Positions 38,320-51,644 of a stretch of DNA of 64,000 bases are shown one piece after another. Numbering within the stretch: position 1 is the stretch's first letter; each line of letters opens with the position of its first letter. The notes beneath the pieces are model-generated. The model saw nothing but the letters and a program-made list of their open reading frames with translations. It was not told where the DNA came from and did not search any database. The DNA lies in contig CM055107.1 of NCBI GenBank assembly GCA_029204225.1, forward strand, positions 5,341,997-5,405,996. Direction: 5' to 3'. This stretch comes from Diphasiastrum complanatum (lineage: Eukaryota > Streptophyta > Lycopodiopsida > Lycopodiales > Lycopodiaceae). The translations under genes and the position numbers were made by a program.

Positions 38320-39150
38320 ACAGAAAAATCCCATGACTATACACAGCGATAGTTACAATGGCATTCAGCTAGCAAAGAATCCAGTGTTCCATGCGAGAAC
38401 CAAACACATTGAGATTTAGTATCACTTCATATGTGAGAGGCTGTTGAGTCGTGAAATTCACGTTGTGGACGAACAACTAGCTGACATTTTCACTAAGCCA
38501 CTTAGTAGAGAAAAGTTTGATAAGTTTAGATCAAAGCTTTATGTACTTAAAGTTTGTTGACTTTAAAACTATGTATATGACTATATAAAAAGTAGACTCT
38601 ACTTTAAGGGAGAGAGTTAGAATTAAAGTAGAATCAGTGTGTTACTGTACTCCATGTCCTATACAAGGGAATCGGAATTATTCCTGACGTGAATAGCCGG
38701 TCACTCCAGTTGTATGTGGTTATTAGTTATGCTACGTCATTGCGGACGTGGTCGTATTAAATAATTAATAATCATATGAGGGCCCAGACCTATAATTGGA
38801 CATAAGAGCACATGCATGGTGAAGACTGCTTTAATGCAAGAATAGGAGATCAATAGCTCAACATAGGTGCATGGGGGATCCTAAAGGGAATATTCACTCT
38901 CTTTAGAGGAGAATAAGTCTAGTGGAAACTCGTCCCTCCTCCTATTGTGAATTGTGATTCTTGAGCCAGTGTTTCCTCTCCTCCCTTGTGTTCTTCACTG
39001 TGGCTTGGAGGTGGATTGGTTAGGGTATTGACTAGCCTCTCCATATTAGTCGGGTAGTTCATGCTCTACAGGTGTCCTTTTGGTTTGCATGTGATTGGAA
39101 TCCTGTAGATCTTCACTTGGTGGTTCTTACAGTGGTATCAGCATGAAGTT
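38320..39150 (+). mobile_element. Copia 3' fragment: RNase H end, purine tract, LTR and primer-like site
   Basis: Plus-strand 38345-38560 encodes an RNase H end (NGIQLAKNPVFHARTKHIEI, EQLADIFTKPLSREKFDKFR). A purine tract (TAAGGGAGAGAG, about 38605-38616) and an LTR-like segment follow (TTAGAATTAAAG to GGTTCTTACA, about 38617-39131). A primer-like TGGTATCAGC starts at 39133 directly after the LTR. So the LTR has 3'-internal sequence on its left and a 5'-type primer site on its right. The fragment is broken. Confidence 0.65.
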
Positions 39151-39419
39151 ACTCTTCTGAAAAATAGTTATGTCATATAAATTACTACTTCTGTGAACAG
39201 ATTTGGAAGTCAGAGAGATTCTAAAGTCAAAGTGGTTCAATGTCTTAAACCTTGGATATCTCTATTGCAATATTGGATTTCAAAGGAATGATAGTTCTGT
39301 CACTCAGATTGAAAATATTTGAAGAAAAAGTCTTGTTTGTAATAGAGTGAATCCTTTGTGGAATGCACTTATTATTGACTTTTCATGGATTTGGATATTT
39401 TTATATGTCATCTTTCTAG

Positions 39420-41250
39420 TTAACTTTTATGGAAATTGATAATTTCTTTAAAAGGATGGGTGAAGTGATGGGATAATATTCTATCTAGGGATCTGTTGGT
39501 TGCATTGCTTTTGGAAGAGAACCAACTGTAGTATAGAAATGAGATTTGGTCTGAAAGTAATTTCGGATAGATTCAGAGTAAGATACCTAATTGGAACTTT
39601 TTGAATAAGAGGAATTATCTAGAGATTGTGTGGACAATCTAAAACTAGAACAGGTTTGATATTTTAATCATTAACTATAAGTAGTATAGTGAAAGGTCAA
39701 AGGTTACTAGTTCCATTTTGATTGGAATAGGAGTAAGTTTGATCAAGATTTAAATCTGAGATGTTTGTATTGGATCAAACTAATCTTAGTTTGAGTACTA
39801 GGGTCAGAGAGGGGTTGATTGAGTGGAAAAAATTATGCTATTAGAGAAAATTGGACTGGAAAACTACTGAGAGTGAATTTTATTCGTCTCAGAGATTTTT
39901 TGGATATGTTATTTACACATGAGAAATAGAAATCATTTTGTAGCTGAGTTACAAGATCTCAGTGGGATATGTAACATATGTGGATTCTGGAGGAATTTGC
40001 TAGATAAATATGTGTTTATGTACTGGGTCATAGTGAGATTAATCACATATGTGCACAATTAATCATGTATGAATCTACTGTGTATTCCTAGTTACTAGGG
40101 TTATTTGGTGCACTTAACCTAGTCGGTGAACATGAACATATGATCAAGTATATTTTTTTGACAAATACTTGTAGAGTTAACAAATCTTTGTGTAGAAGAT
40201 TTATGAGTTACGTAATAATTGATTTGGATAAGGATGTAAATGTGGTGTCATACTAATATAATTGAATTCTTCACCTAGACATTTGAGATTTCTGAATCAT
40301 TGGCAATTAACTTGAGTAGTTGATTACTTCAAAGTGAAGCTCATGGGTAAAATGATTCGTGTGATGTAAATTCACCAGAAACTGATGGCTTGATTTATAT
40401 TGCTTGTAAGACGCATGATTAGTGAATCATTTGGGTCCGTCAGTTAAAATTATGTGCATTAGATATACAATATTCTTGGGATAGAGTATTCCTTAGTTAA
40501 GGAATAGACTCAACTCATTAGTGATTGTATCCCAGAGCGCTCAATTGGATAACAAATCATAATGAATCCAAGAATAATATCTGAATTGATATTCAGCAGA
40601 ACTTTGGGTATCTAGAGTTGATTCTGAATTGTAATCTAAAGTTTTTTGTAGTTGAAGATGATTGTCATTTTGGTATGCGTTCAGTCTTTAATTACCAGTG
40701 ATTTATAGAACTTGAATCTTGCACTTTGGTTAAAGAATCATGTTTAAAGAATATTCCTAAATCCAGTATTTTCTTAGTGGAAAGATTTTGGAATGATTCT
40801 TACTTTTCTTGAGTTATGTCGGACATATACTCCAATATCCTGTAAATGATCAAGTATGGTTTTGGATTTCAAAAAATTATGATTGACAAATCATACGAAT
40901 CTAAATACTTATGATTGATGGATCATAAATAGATACTTAATTATTGTCAGAGGATTATAAGGACTATTCTGCTACAGGTTATGGTATGCAGATGCTTGAG
41001 TACAATTTTTTCTTTTGATTAGATTTCCAGATATCACAAGGGACATATAAGTCTATTAACATGAATGAGTGCTATTTTCTTGCATTTGGTGCTAGAAACA
41101 TGAGCATTTAACTCAAAAGAGTATCTAGGGTACTCCAAGTTGAGTTTAATCATTCTATATCTTAATGATTCTCCTAGAGATTCTAGTTGAATGAATTATC
41201 ATATCTTAGAATTGGATTCTAAGGATAGTTGTACTTGGAAGTTTTTTATG
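39420..41250 (+). repeat. Left arm of a roughly 2-kb inverted repeat
   Basis: AT-rich sequence without genes. Its reverse complement matches 42385-44370 with moderate divergence: for instance, GAGTTTAATCATTCTATATC at about 41141-41160 has its complement at about 42481-42500. The match starts near 39420 and ends near 41250. Confidence 0.85.
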
Positions 41251-41854
41251 AATTGTCTACACAAAGTTACAAAGGTTTCAAAGTTTACAAAACTTTGGAT
41301 AGAATTTAGTTTGCCACATCTGTCATGTCTTTTGACAAAACTTTGAAAAGTACAAAAAAGACGTGTTGATTACTAAGGAGATTCCTCCCCCCCCCCCCAA
41401 AAAAAAAAACACTCTGGCCCACCAACCCCTACTGCAAGGCACCAGCAACTACAGCAGGCCTGTGTACGGCCAGGTGCCCAGATCCACACATGGACGACTG
41501 GCGCGAGCAGGCGCCTGGCCGCAAGCCCATTATTTTTTTTGACCACCTTTTGCAACGAATATATAGAGTTACAAATTTCGCTCAAAATCAAGGTCTGAAA
41601 ACTTACTAGTTTTTGAAAAAAAATTAACAGCCTAAGTAAACGGCTAATGTCAATAAAAAAACCGTCAAACTTCCACCATAGCTAGCAAAGGTGGCTCGTT
41701 TTCTATTAAAATGACCTCGGATTGAGACGAACCAAAAAGCAAAATTATTCATCTCGATTAACGAAGAAACTAAGCCTTCCAAAGACATCAACCAAAAGCT
41801 TAAACCAATCAAAAACTTAAGTAAATACGATTGCACCTTATACACAATGATCAG
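41251..41854. other. Spacer of the inverted repeat with a GC-rich block
   Basis: No gene is recognised. A C-run/A-run (41387-41410) precedes a GC-rich block (41411-41530) in otherwise AT-rich sequence. The remainder follows a primer site on the minus strand and may be the leader of a retroelement. Confidence 0.5.
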
Positions 41855-42362
41855 TGGCTCTGATACCAAATGTTTCCATTGTCGATCCGATCATTGCTAA
41901 AGCATAAACAGGTGACGAATGCTACGTTACCGCCCAACCATAGAGGTACTTCCACCTCACCCCCCCTTGCACTGGAGCTATAGACCACCTTCAAGCAAGC
42001 TCGGATCTCCGATAAGCCATGATGTCCCATACCACCATGCCTTACCCTCGACCTGCACCTACCTTCATCCTGAGGCCTAGATAATCATCCTGACTTGACC
42101 ACCATTGAAAGAGCTCTTCATTCTCTAGGAGAGAATGAATGACAAGCTGATAACTCTACACACACATACATTGTTTCATACCTTGTCTAAACTCCATTTA
42201 GTGTGTTCTGGGCCTCACAAGGATCTTAGTCACTTTCGGGTCACATCCAGTATGACGTGGCATAACTAACAGCTTGATTTACTGGAATACTGTGTATCCA
42301 AGACTAGGAGTATACTGAATCCTACTTACTGGCCATGGACATAACATTCTTTCCTCCTTAAA
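41855..42362 (-). mobile_element. Gypsy-type LTR with primer site and purine tract on opposite sides
   Basis: Read on the minus strand, a purine tract (TTAAGGAGGAAAGAA, 42347-42361) is followed by an LTR starting TGTTATGTCCATGG (about 42346) and ending GGAAACA (about 41871). Then comes TTTGGTATCAGAGCCAC, a tRNA-Met primer site (41855-41871). A single LTR therefore sits between a 3' internal end and a 5' internal start. Such a layout arises when two tandem copies share an LTR. The LTR opens like that at 34970 (TGTCATGCCCATG). Confidence 0.65.
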
Positions 42363-42384
42363 CTGCATCTATCCTTAGAAGCTC

Positions 42385-44370
42385 TTTGAACATGAAGCTT
42401 TCAAGTACAAATATCCTTAGAATCCAAATTCTAAAATATGATAATTCATTTAGCTAGAATCTCTATGAGAATCATTAAGATATAGAATGATTAAACTCAA
42501 CTCTGAGTACCCCAGATACTCTTTTGAGTTAAATGCTCTTGTTTCTAGCACCAAATGCAAGAAAATAACATTCATTCATCTTAATAGACTTATCTGCCTC
42601 CTAAGATAACTGGAGATCCAATCAAATGCAAAATTGTACTCAAGCATTTGCAAATCATAAACTGTAGCAGAATAACATCCACTAGATAAATTAAATTCTC
42701 CACAAATACTTATCTTGTGAGAATGTCTGTGAGATCCATAGGTTCTCAAATAAAATACTGGAGTAGAGAGATTCAAAACACTGATATGAATTCTTACTCA
42801 AATAATAGATCAAGAATTAATCATCACACTGAAGAATCATTACAATTTCTTATAATCCTCTAACAATAATTAAGTATCTATTTATGATTCATCAACCATA
42901 AATAATTAGATTAATATGATTTGTCAATCATAATTTCTTGAAATCCAAATCATACTTAATCATTTATAGGATACTGGAGTATATGTCTAACATAACTCAA
43001 AAAGTAAGAGTCATTCCAGAAAAAATTTCATTAAGAAAATACGGGATTTAGAAATACTTTCAAAACATGATTCTTTAACTGAAGTGCAAGATTCAAGTTC
43101 TATAAACAACTGGTAATTAAAGACTGAATGCATACCAAAATGACAATCATCTTCAACTAAATAAACTTTAGATTACAATCCAGAATCACATCTAGATACC
43201 CAAAGTCCTGCTGAGTATCAATTCAGTTACTATTCTTGGATTCATTATGATTCGTTATCCAATTGAGCTCTCTGGAATACAATCACTAACGAGCTAAGTC
43301 CCTTCCTTAACTAAGGAATACTTTATCCCAACAATATTGTATATCCAATGCACACAATTTTAACTAATGAACCCAAATGATTCACTAATCATGCGTCTTA
43401 CAAACAATATAATTCAAAAACCATCAGTTCTCAGTGACTCCATATCACACTGATCGTTTTACAAATTAACTTCATCTTGGAGTAATCAACTACTCAAGTT
43501 AATTGCCAGTGATTCAGAAATCTCAAATGTCTAGGTGAAGAATTCAATTATACTAGTATGACACCACATTTAGATCCTTACCCAAATTAGTTATAAGTTA
43601 GTCCATAAATCTTCCATACAAAGATTTGTTAACTCGGCAAGTATCTATCAAAACAATACTTGATCATATGTTCATGTTCACTGACTAGGTTAAGTGCACT
43701 AGATAACCTTAGTAACTAGGATTACACAGTAGATTCATAGAAGATTAATCGTGCACATATGAGAATAATCTCACTATGACCCAATACATAAACACATTCT
43801 TACCTAGCAAATTCCTCCAGAACCCACATATGTTACTCACATATCTCACTGAGATCTTGTAACTCAGCTACAAAAGATTTTCTATTTCTCAAGAGTCAAT
43901 AACATATCCGAGAAATCTTTGAGACGAATTCAAAATCAATAGTTTTCCAATTCTACATACCACTAATTACATAATTCCTTCCTCGCAATCAACCCTTCTC
44001 TGATCCTAGTACTCAAACTAAGATTAGGTTAATCCAATACAGAATTCTCAAACTTAAATCTTAATCAAATTTACTCCTATTCCAATCAAAAAGGAATGAG
44101 TAACCTTTGACCTTTTATTGTACTACTTTTAGATAATGATTCAAATATCAAACATGTTCTAGTTCCAGATTGTCCACACAATCCCTAGAGAATTTTTCTT
44201 ATTCGAAAAGTTCCAATTAGGTATCTTACTCTGAATCTATTCGAAATTCCTTTCAGATCCAATCTCATTTCTATACTCTGGCTGGTTCTCTTCCAAAAGC
44301 TATGCAACCAACAGATTTCCAAATAGAATTTCCCATCACTTCACCCCTCCTTTTAAAAAAATTATAAATT
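42385..44370 (-). repeat. Right arm of the inverted repeat (3' internal region of the adjacent element)
   Basis: This is the inverted partner of 39420-41250. Its left edge abuts the purine tract and LTR at 42346, so the arm represents the 3' internal, non-coding part of that element. No protein domain was recognised. It resembles the long non-coding interiors of LARD-type elements. Confidence 0.8.
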
Positions 44371-46607
44371 TCAATAAATGCATCAAATCTAGGGACAAGC
44401 TTCTGTTAACTAACAGATCCAATGTAATCCATGTATCAGATTTCACTTCTAACCTCACAATTGACATCCAAAACTGCGGATAACTCAATGGTAACAAAGA
44501 TAACATTTATTAATTCAATTAAATGAATTTAATCCAAGAAATTGATATCCAGTATTAAGCAATTATTTACATGGATTATCGAAATCCTAATTGTGAAATA
44601 CATTTTTTGATCACACTTACTACCTCTGATGTCCACTCTTCTTCCCTCCTCAGAATTTTCAGTTCTCTGAAAATCTATTTCAGCTAAGGTACCAAGAAGA
44701 CGTAACGACATTAGTAAATGTTTAAAATTGATTACTGTAGGAAAAAAGTCTGAAACAATCTCATTTCTATCCTATACATGGCTGAATATCAGATATATCA
44801 AAAATCTTCTACTAGTATGTGAAACAGTACTCGTCTGATCTTTTGATTAGAATTCACCATAGGATTTAACTGGAAATGAAAATGGTTTTTTTTATTAATT
44901 TCTATTATTACAATTTTTCCAATAAAATTGGACTATTTTTTTTTGACTGGTTTGGCATTACTCCGTTAATATTGACAAAACCTATCCAAACCCAAAATAT
45001 GAAATCACATGAATGGAAATCCCACCAATAGGATTTCAGTAATTCTTGAACCATATCCTGTCATATTTACTTTCTAGATAAAGAATACTATTGCCACTCA
45101 TTCAATTTGGTCATTTCATATTGTTTGACGATCTTAATCAAATTTAACAAGAATCTTGCACAAACGTTCACTTGACTGATTTCTAGCGATCAACATCGAT
45201 TAGAAAACTATCAGACAAGTAACTGATTTCAAAATTTTAATCAAATTGAAATTCAATAAAAAAGAAAAAAATTCAAATTTTTAACTTTCAATCTAGGAGT
45301 TCCCAACTCCAAAAGTTTTAAAAAATGACAGCACAGTAAAAACTGTCGGCAGTTCATTGCGGTTCGTTTTGTCAATTTTAACTTATCAATCAATGGAAAA
45401 TAATTTAGACTTAGTGAAAATACTATGACCCATTTTGACTGATAAACTCAGTTTAATCAATTCACTAATCTAATCAATTCCATAGATAACAAAAAAAATG
45501 ACCGAAATTTTGATTTTTTTTTCAAAAAACTCAATTTTTGCTTTATTTTACTTAATTCGAGAATTTTGACGAAATTAGTGTTAGTACAAAAGGAAATCAA
45601 AATCGAAAAATCAAAATATTGTCCGATTCCTAATGTTACTAACCCAATGTCCAACTGGCATGCAAAGCACACTACATCAGTCACAAAACGTCATTCCGGA
45701 ATTTTTTGCGTAAACTTCAGTTTTACGAAATTTGTCACCCAATATCACTGATTTGTGACCCAACTATCAGAGCACATGCATATGGTCACTCAAATCGATT
45801 GTAAATCCATCATGCATGTCATGCAACCAATCCAAGCAAGCACAATACTACAAATTAGGGAAATGACTGGCATGCAATCAGAACAATTTCAAAAATTTTA
45901 CTCACAAAACTGCAAAAATTTCAAATGATCATAACTTTGGCTACAAGACACCAAATTGGATGTTGTAAAGCTCAGTACAAACGGAGACCAAGTGAACAAG
46001 ATGCGTGCCACATTAGCCTACCACCTAGGCTTCACACGTGCGCGATCAGAGTGTCAAAAAATCTATAGTAAGGCGCATTTCCACAAGTCAATATCATGCA
46101 AAAACGTGCAATCACCCATTTCAGCCCAAAATTGATGCTACCAACAGTCTTAAACAGTCAATTAGACTTCCATGAAGCATTCATACTAAACCTAAGATGC
46201 GGTATAGGCTGAGAACGAAGATTTCTTGATTTGTAGAAGTCAAAATAGCTTCAAACTTGATGGAGATGGTGCATAAGACACCGACATTGTAGTATTTTGT
46301 ACTCTTGTCAGAGGACAACTCAAGGTCATTCTCTCTTGAAAGCACTCACACTCAAACAGAGATGCAAGCCATGAACATTCATTTACAGATCAGCATGCAG
46401 CCCAAATGAACATTCAATAGTTTCTATAGCTACCTACTCTAAAAACGAACTGAATCAGATCCTACACATTACTAAAATTGAGCTACACCTGGATTAATTC
46501 ACAAAGCTGAAACAAGAAATTAATCTACAGCATTTTAGAGGTCCAAGAATGAAGAAACCAACCAGTCTTTTGATTCTTGGACATCCCAAGAACATCAAGA
46601 ACTAGAA
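44371..46607. other. AT-rich sequence, no gene seen
   Basis: No coding domain, LTR pair or tandem repeat is recognised. It may continue the retroelement interior of the right inverted-repeat arm. Confidence 0.5.
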
Positions 46608-47306
46608 TGTTGGAGGATATGCAAGATTTATGCCACATTTCTAGCCTATTTAGTTTAACTGAATGCTGATTCCTACATTAATCCACAAACAAGAAATGAA
46701 AACTAATCCACTCTAGGAGAGCAAGAAATCTAATCCACTCTATGATCCACAACCACACACAAAGGAGGGAAGGGCAAGACCATGAATGCATCACTCAAGA
46801 AACAAGCATGATCAAGGACCTCAATGGATGCACCTAACTCGTGGAGGCTCTTCTCATTTCAACGTGGAGTTGATACAATACACAAAAAGCTCCTCTTCAC
46901 AAAGAGAGAGTCTCTTAAATAAGCAAGAGAGCTCCTTAGTAAGCATCCTAGTGGAATTTCCACATTTCACAAATTACAAGTGGAATAATGCTCTCCACTA
47001 GAGGTCACCATCAAAAGGTGGCTCACTCTACTTTCTTTATGAGAGGTCTACTTGCATTTATTACATTAGACTAGAAATACTAGTTCCTACATGGCCATTC
47101 CATCTTCCGGGATTCACCATGAGGCTTACACAGTTTTTGCTTGTCATTCCTAAGTAGCATTTCTCGGTTCTCATACTCGGATCTCAGTCTTCGTTAGTCT
47201 CGTCTTCTCAGAGACCTCCTCAGTCTAAGGTTAGAGGTGTTCTTGAGTTGCTCTGTCCGAGTAACTTGGGGATTTGTCATAATCGGCCAACATCATCCCA
47301 CCCCTA
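46608..47306 (-). repeat. Candidate LTR with adjacent purine tract
   Basis: A 685-bp segment starts TGTTGG and ends CCAACA (46608-47292). On its right lies the complement of a purine tract (AGGGGTGGGATGATG on the minus strand, ending at 47293). This fits the 3' LTR of a minus-strand element whose gag may be the fragment at 49485-50957. No second copy is in the window, so the bounds are tentative. Confidence 0.45.
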
Positions 47307-49484
47307 ATGTGTTGCAGGACCCACTGCAACTCATATTGGACGATGTCGCTCCGCTTCCGCATTGGCATCATTGATCGGCACTTGGAAAAGTGTAGATCCT
47401 CGTTCGCTTACATTAAACCAAGTGCTTATTGTCGTCAGTCTTTATCACAAAAATTGTTTTTCACAAATTGTCGCAATTGGATCAGAATGTCTTATTGCTA
47501 CAGGTGATTGACATTCTCAAAATTGGAGAGCTCCCAACAGCTTCATAACTTGCATGCCTGAGTGCTTCCAACGTGTCCTCTTTCTTATCATTTGTATCTG
47601 CCATTGACGGTTTCATCTCTGGTTTCTCGGCAGATTCTAACTTTTGGGAGGTCTGTATCCTGTTTTTGCTTCTGGGTGTTTTTGCAATTCTTCGTTCAGT
47701 TGAAGTCCTAGTCTCAAGGAAAACCTTCGATCGGTAGGTTGCACAAGTCTTGGTTATCAGTCTTCAAGGGCTGCATTCATCAACAAATTGGTGGTAGGAA
47801 CAGATTTGGACGGATGGATTGGTGAAGGTAGGGAAATATTATGAAGTCTTGGTGGAAGGGTGAAAGAACTGATAGTTCTACATTTGCAGCCTTGGACCCT
47901 TGCAATGTCGAGCTTTGACCACCACTTGTTGGGTGAGGTGCTCGCTTTAATTCGTAGGTTCATGGTTGTCTTCATCTTTTTTTTTCTGCAGCTCTTTCTT
48001 TTGATACGTTATTTTTGGATCTCTTCGGACTTCATAGGAGGGGATCCAACTATCATTGCTCCAGAGAGTTTCTTTTGATCAAGATCGATGTGACTCATCT
48101 ATTGTTTAAGTTTTGTCCTTTCCTCATTAACTTATTGGATCTTCCTCTTTATTTCTTCTAGCTGCTTCGCCTGCTTCTTAGACCTTCGTTTGGATGATCA
48201 ACCATTGTAGGTTGTAGTTGATCTCCGCAGGACATTTTGCAATGATCTATTAGCTGCTTCGGTAAGACTATAAAAAATTGGGGATTTCTCAAAAGAATAT
48301 TGAATTGATGATAAACGATGAAGGTAGGGTGGAGGTGGTGACATTGGATGGTGTGGACGATAGGTATGAGAATGGGCGCAGAAGTATGGCAAGAGGCCAG
48401 TTGAAGAAGGAGACTGATTTTCCAATGCTTGTGTTTCTCTTTTCTAAAGGATCTTCGTCGTGGCTGGGATACTTCTTTTGATTGAGTCACTTTGGATTAC
48501 CCATCTGCTTGCTTAGCCTTATCTTTATCCTCTTTGATTCGTGACCTTGGCTGTCGATCTCGCTAATGTTGTTGTTAGTAGCGTAACTGCTTCAATGGAT
48601 CCAAGCAGATCCACTCTCTCCCCTCCAATTTTTTTTTTTTTGTTGGTGGAGATGTTGTTGCTGGTAACTATTCATGATCAAGATTGGATCGGTGTGTGGA
48701 ACACATAATTGAAACATGTTGAACCTGCGACTAGACTAAAGATTGAACAAATTTTAACTAAATTTGTTTCGATCTTCCTGTAGTTGACTCAAAAATGAAT
48801 ATAACGATGATATGTAGGAATCAACTCGAAAGTGACAAAGATTTCTCAAATTTTCAATATGCTCAAAGATCGTAAACTCTGTGCAAGGTGATCTGAAGAT
48901 GGACAGATGAATGAAAATGTGTTCTTGAGATGCTCTATGGAAGACTCTCGTGCGGTAGCTAGTTCTATGCAAAAATCAATCACACACTAGAAATGAAGAG
49001 GAACAAGGAAATAAACAAACTGTACAGAGAGTGAGGATTGTATAGCACTTGTCGAACAAAACTTGCATTCATCAACATGGATAATTTTTCTTGACAATTG
49101 CAATATTCCATTTGTTTTGTAGAGTAATGAGACTTACTCTGACATGCCCTTGTCAAAAACAAGGCAGGGTTGGTGACATTGAATCTATCATCATTGATAA
49201 CAGATGTTGTAAGATATAGTGTGAAAAGCAGAGAAGAAGAAGGTACTATTCCCATTAGTATCCTTCGGATCATGAGATTCATAAATGAACCTCTGTTTAG
49301 ATTTCCAATTTAGTGGAAATCTCATCAGAAATTAGATCGTCGTATAGAACTGAGGTTGCAAGAGAGGGGAGGAAATGTCAATTCCCTGGGGAGGGTGCTC
49401 TTGTTTGGGAATAGTAGCGGATGACGGAATATTGGTTTCCTCTATGTCTTGCAATAACTCATTTCATATGGCGTCTATGTGCGA
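47307..49484. other. Probable retroelement interior, no domains recognised
   Basis: No polymerase, integrase or host gene domain is found on either strand. It lies between the candidate LTR and the gag fragment. GTTGCAGGACCCACTGCAAC at 47311-47330 recurs at 63685-63704. Confidence 0.4.
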
Positions 49485-50957
49485 TTATGGATATGGTGAA
49501 TTGTGTGGTAATGTAGAAGTTTGCAAGAAGGATCTTACTTGGTTGTTTTGGACAGTCTTTGAAATTGTATTTTCTAACATAGTCGAGACACTCGGCGTGG
49601 TACTTGGTCTTGACTGGACAATCAACCATGAAGTGGCCGGTTTCACCACAGATGAAACATCTGGCCCTGGCGTAATGGCATAGCCATCTTGTATGGCTAG
49701 TGGTTCTGGACTTGCTGGTGGGTATTCATGATAAGTCAAGGAATGTCAAGATGGTGACGATTGTTCTTCATATCGTTGGATGACATGTGCTTGGATAGGC
49801 TGATATAAAGGACAAGCATCAGCAGGATAGCCCGACAGTGTGGGCACCATATTGGTTTTCGTCTATAAGGTACCTGTGCAGGGTTTGGCTGACCAGACAT
49901 ACTGCTGTGGATAGACTTCAGGGTAGTTTGAAACTCATTGGTGAGTTTCTCCATATGTAGTTGATGTTGCTTGTTAAGCAACTCCAACTGGGATTTCCAA
50001 AGCTGATCTTGGGCATCCTCTATTGACTTTGAGTCATGGACAGGAGCACGTGGTGCTCTTCGTTCTCTGCATTCGTCAACATCTGATCCTTCGTCTTCTT
50101 CTTTGATGGCTTCAAACATAGCTAACTTTAGACTTGTGTATTCATCATTGTATTTAAGCTCGCGTTTGATCCATCTTGGAAGGTCGACTAAAAACCAGAT
50201 AATGGGCATCTGTTCAGAGGGCTATTCTTGTACTTGACTTTTGAGGCGTTTAAAACGCTCGATATAGTCTCGTACACGTTTATCTTTTGCCATTTTGATG
50301 TTATTTAGTTTATCTTTTGCCATTTTGATGTTACTTAATTTGACAAAGGGACTCTCAATCAAGCGAAAGGGCTTAAAATGCTTGATAAAGGACTCTTTCA
50401 AAATTGACCAGTCTGTCTTATCTTCACGATCAAGGTTGAAAAACCAATCATGTGCTTTAGCGATCATGGTCATAAAAAATAGTTGGACCATAGCAGCGGG
50501 AGATGTTTCGCCATACACATCACATGCATTCTCAAACTACCATCAAACTTGGGTAGATCTAGCTTGGGTGTACGTCTCTCAAGGTGAGCTCCATGAGTAG
50601 CAAAAACACCATTAAGGTGGAATCTGGTTCAACACCATAAAAATGGGGTCATGCTCGTGAAGACTCGGCTCTATCAGGTTCTTGTCCCTCGAATGGATTT
50701 GTGGACGGCTCGTGTATTTGGGCCCGCATTCGGTAGAACCTATGATGTTTGATTTGTTCAGCTATAGGAGACATCAGTTTGTGTGGATAATCTTCTGTGA
50801 TATCGAGATTAGTATGATGTTCCATTTGGTAAGATAATGTTTTTGTGATTTTGTGGTTATTTGATTTTTTATTTTTGTCGAGAGAATGGATTAACAAATT
50901 GTGACTCGGAAAATAAAGTATCAAGAATGGTGGCGCGAAATATTTTTGGTGACTCAA
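49485..50957 (-). mobile_element. Ty3/gypsy gag fragment
   Basis: The minus strand encodes a retrotransposon gag domain (AKAHDWFFNLDREDKTDWSI, FIKHFKPFRLIESPFVKLSN, RVRDYIERFKRL; 50222-50518). Downstream is a charged region (49736-50209), and a CCHC knuckle (CFICGETGHFMVDC) lies at about 49620-49665. A 27-bp direct duplication encodes NIKMAKDK twice (about 50273-50340). The element is incomplete, broken in several places, with no pol seen in the window. Confidence 0.8.
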
Positions 50958-51053
50958 AAAAAATGTATCGAAAATGTTGGCTCGAATTTTTGGTGACTCA
51001 AAAAAAAAAAGTATCGAAAATGGTGTAGGTGACTCGAAAAAATGTATCGAAAA

Positions 51054-51185
<132 letters not shown>

Positions 51186-51211
51186 AAGAATGTAGGCTGT
51201 TGTGGAGAAAA

Positions 51212-51381
51212 TGTATCGAAAAATTGTGTAGGTGACTCGAAAAAGTGTATCAAAAAATTATGTAGGTGACTCGAAAGAATGTATCGAAAAATTGTGTAGG
51301 TGACTCGAAAAAGTGTATCGAAAAATTGTGTAGGTGACTCGAAAAAGTGTATCGAAAAAATGGATGTATCGAAAATGGTGG
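51212..51381. repeat. 34-bp minisatellite
   Basis: TGTATCGAAAAATTGTGTAG begins units at 51212, 51246, 51280, 51314 and 51348, exactly 34 bp apart. Diverged copies lie on the other side of the (GA)n tract (50935-51058) and further right to about 51460. Units are contiguous, with no unique spacers. Confidence 0.92.
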
Positions 51382-51478
51382 CTCAAAATTATTTTGGTGA
51401 CTCGAAAAAATATGGGAAAAATATGACTCGAAAAAATAAAGGAGTATCAAAAAAGTTAACAAAGGCTCAAAAAATTAA

Positions 51479-51644
51479 GTCAGGGCTTCGGTCGAGACGA
51501 GAGTAAGGGCTTCGGTTGAGATGAGAGTCAGGGCTTCGGTCGAGATTTGAGTCAAGGCTTCGGTTGAGATTTGACTCAGGGCTTCGGTTGAGATTGGAGT
51601 CAAGGCTTCGGTTGAGATTTCAAAAAAGGGCTCCGATTGAGATT
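51479..51644. repeat. 24-bp minisatellite, about seven units
   Basis: The unit is GTCAGGGCTTCGGTCGAGAT plus four variable bases. The length is a multiple of three, but no frame is open across all units in a way that suggests coding. Confidence 0.9.

Noticed and set aside
41624-41869. 81-codon hydrophobic frame next to the primer site
   Set aside because: It overlaps the primer site and leader of a retroelement, and the composition fits chance in AT-rich DNA.
51212-51381. Regular 34-bp repeats resembling a CRISPR array
   Set aside because: Units are contiguous without unique spacers and lie in plant nuclear DNA. It is a minisatellite.
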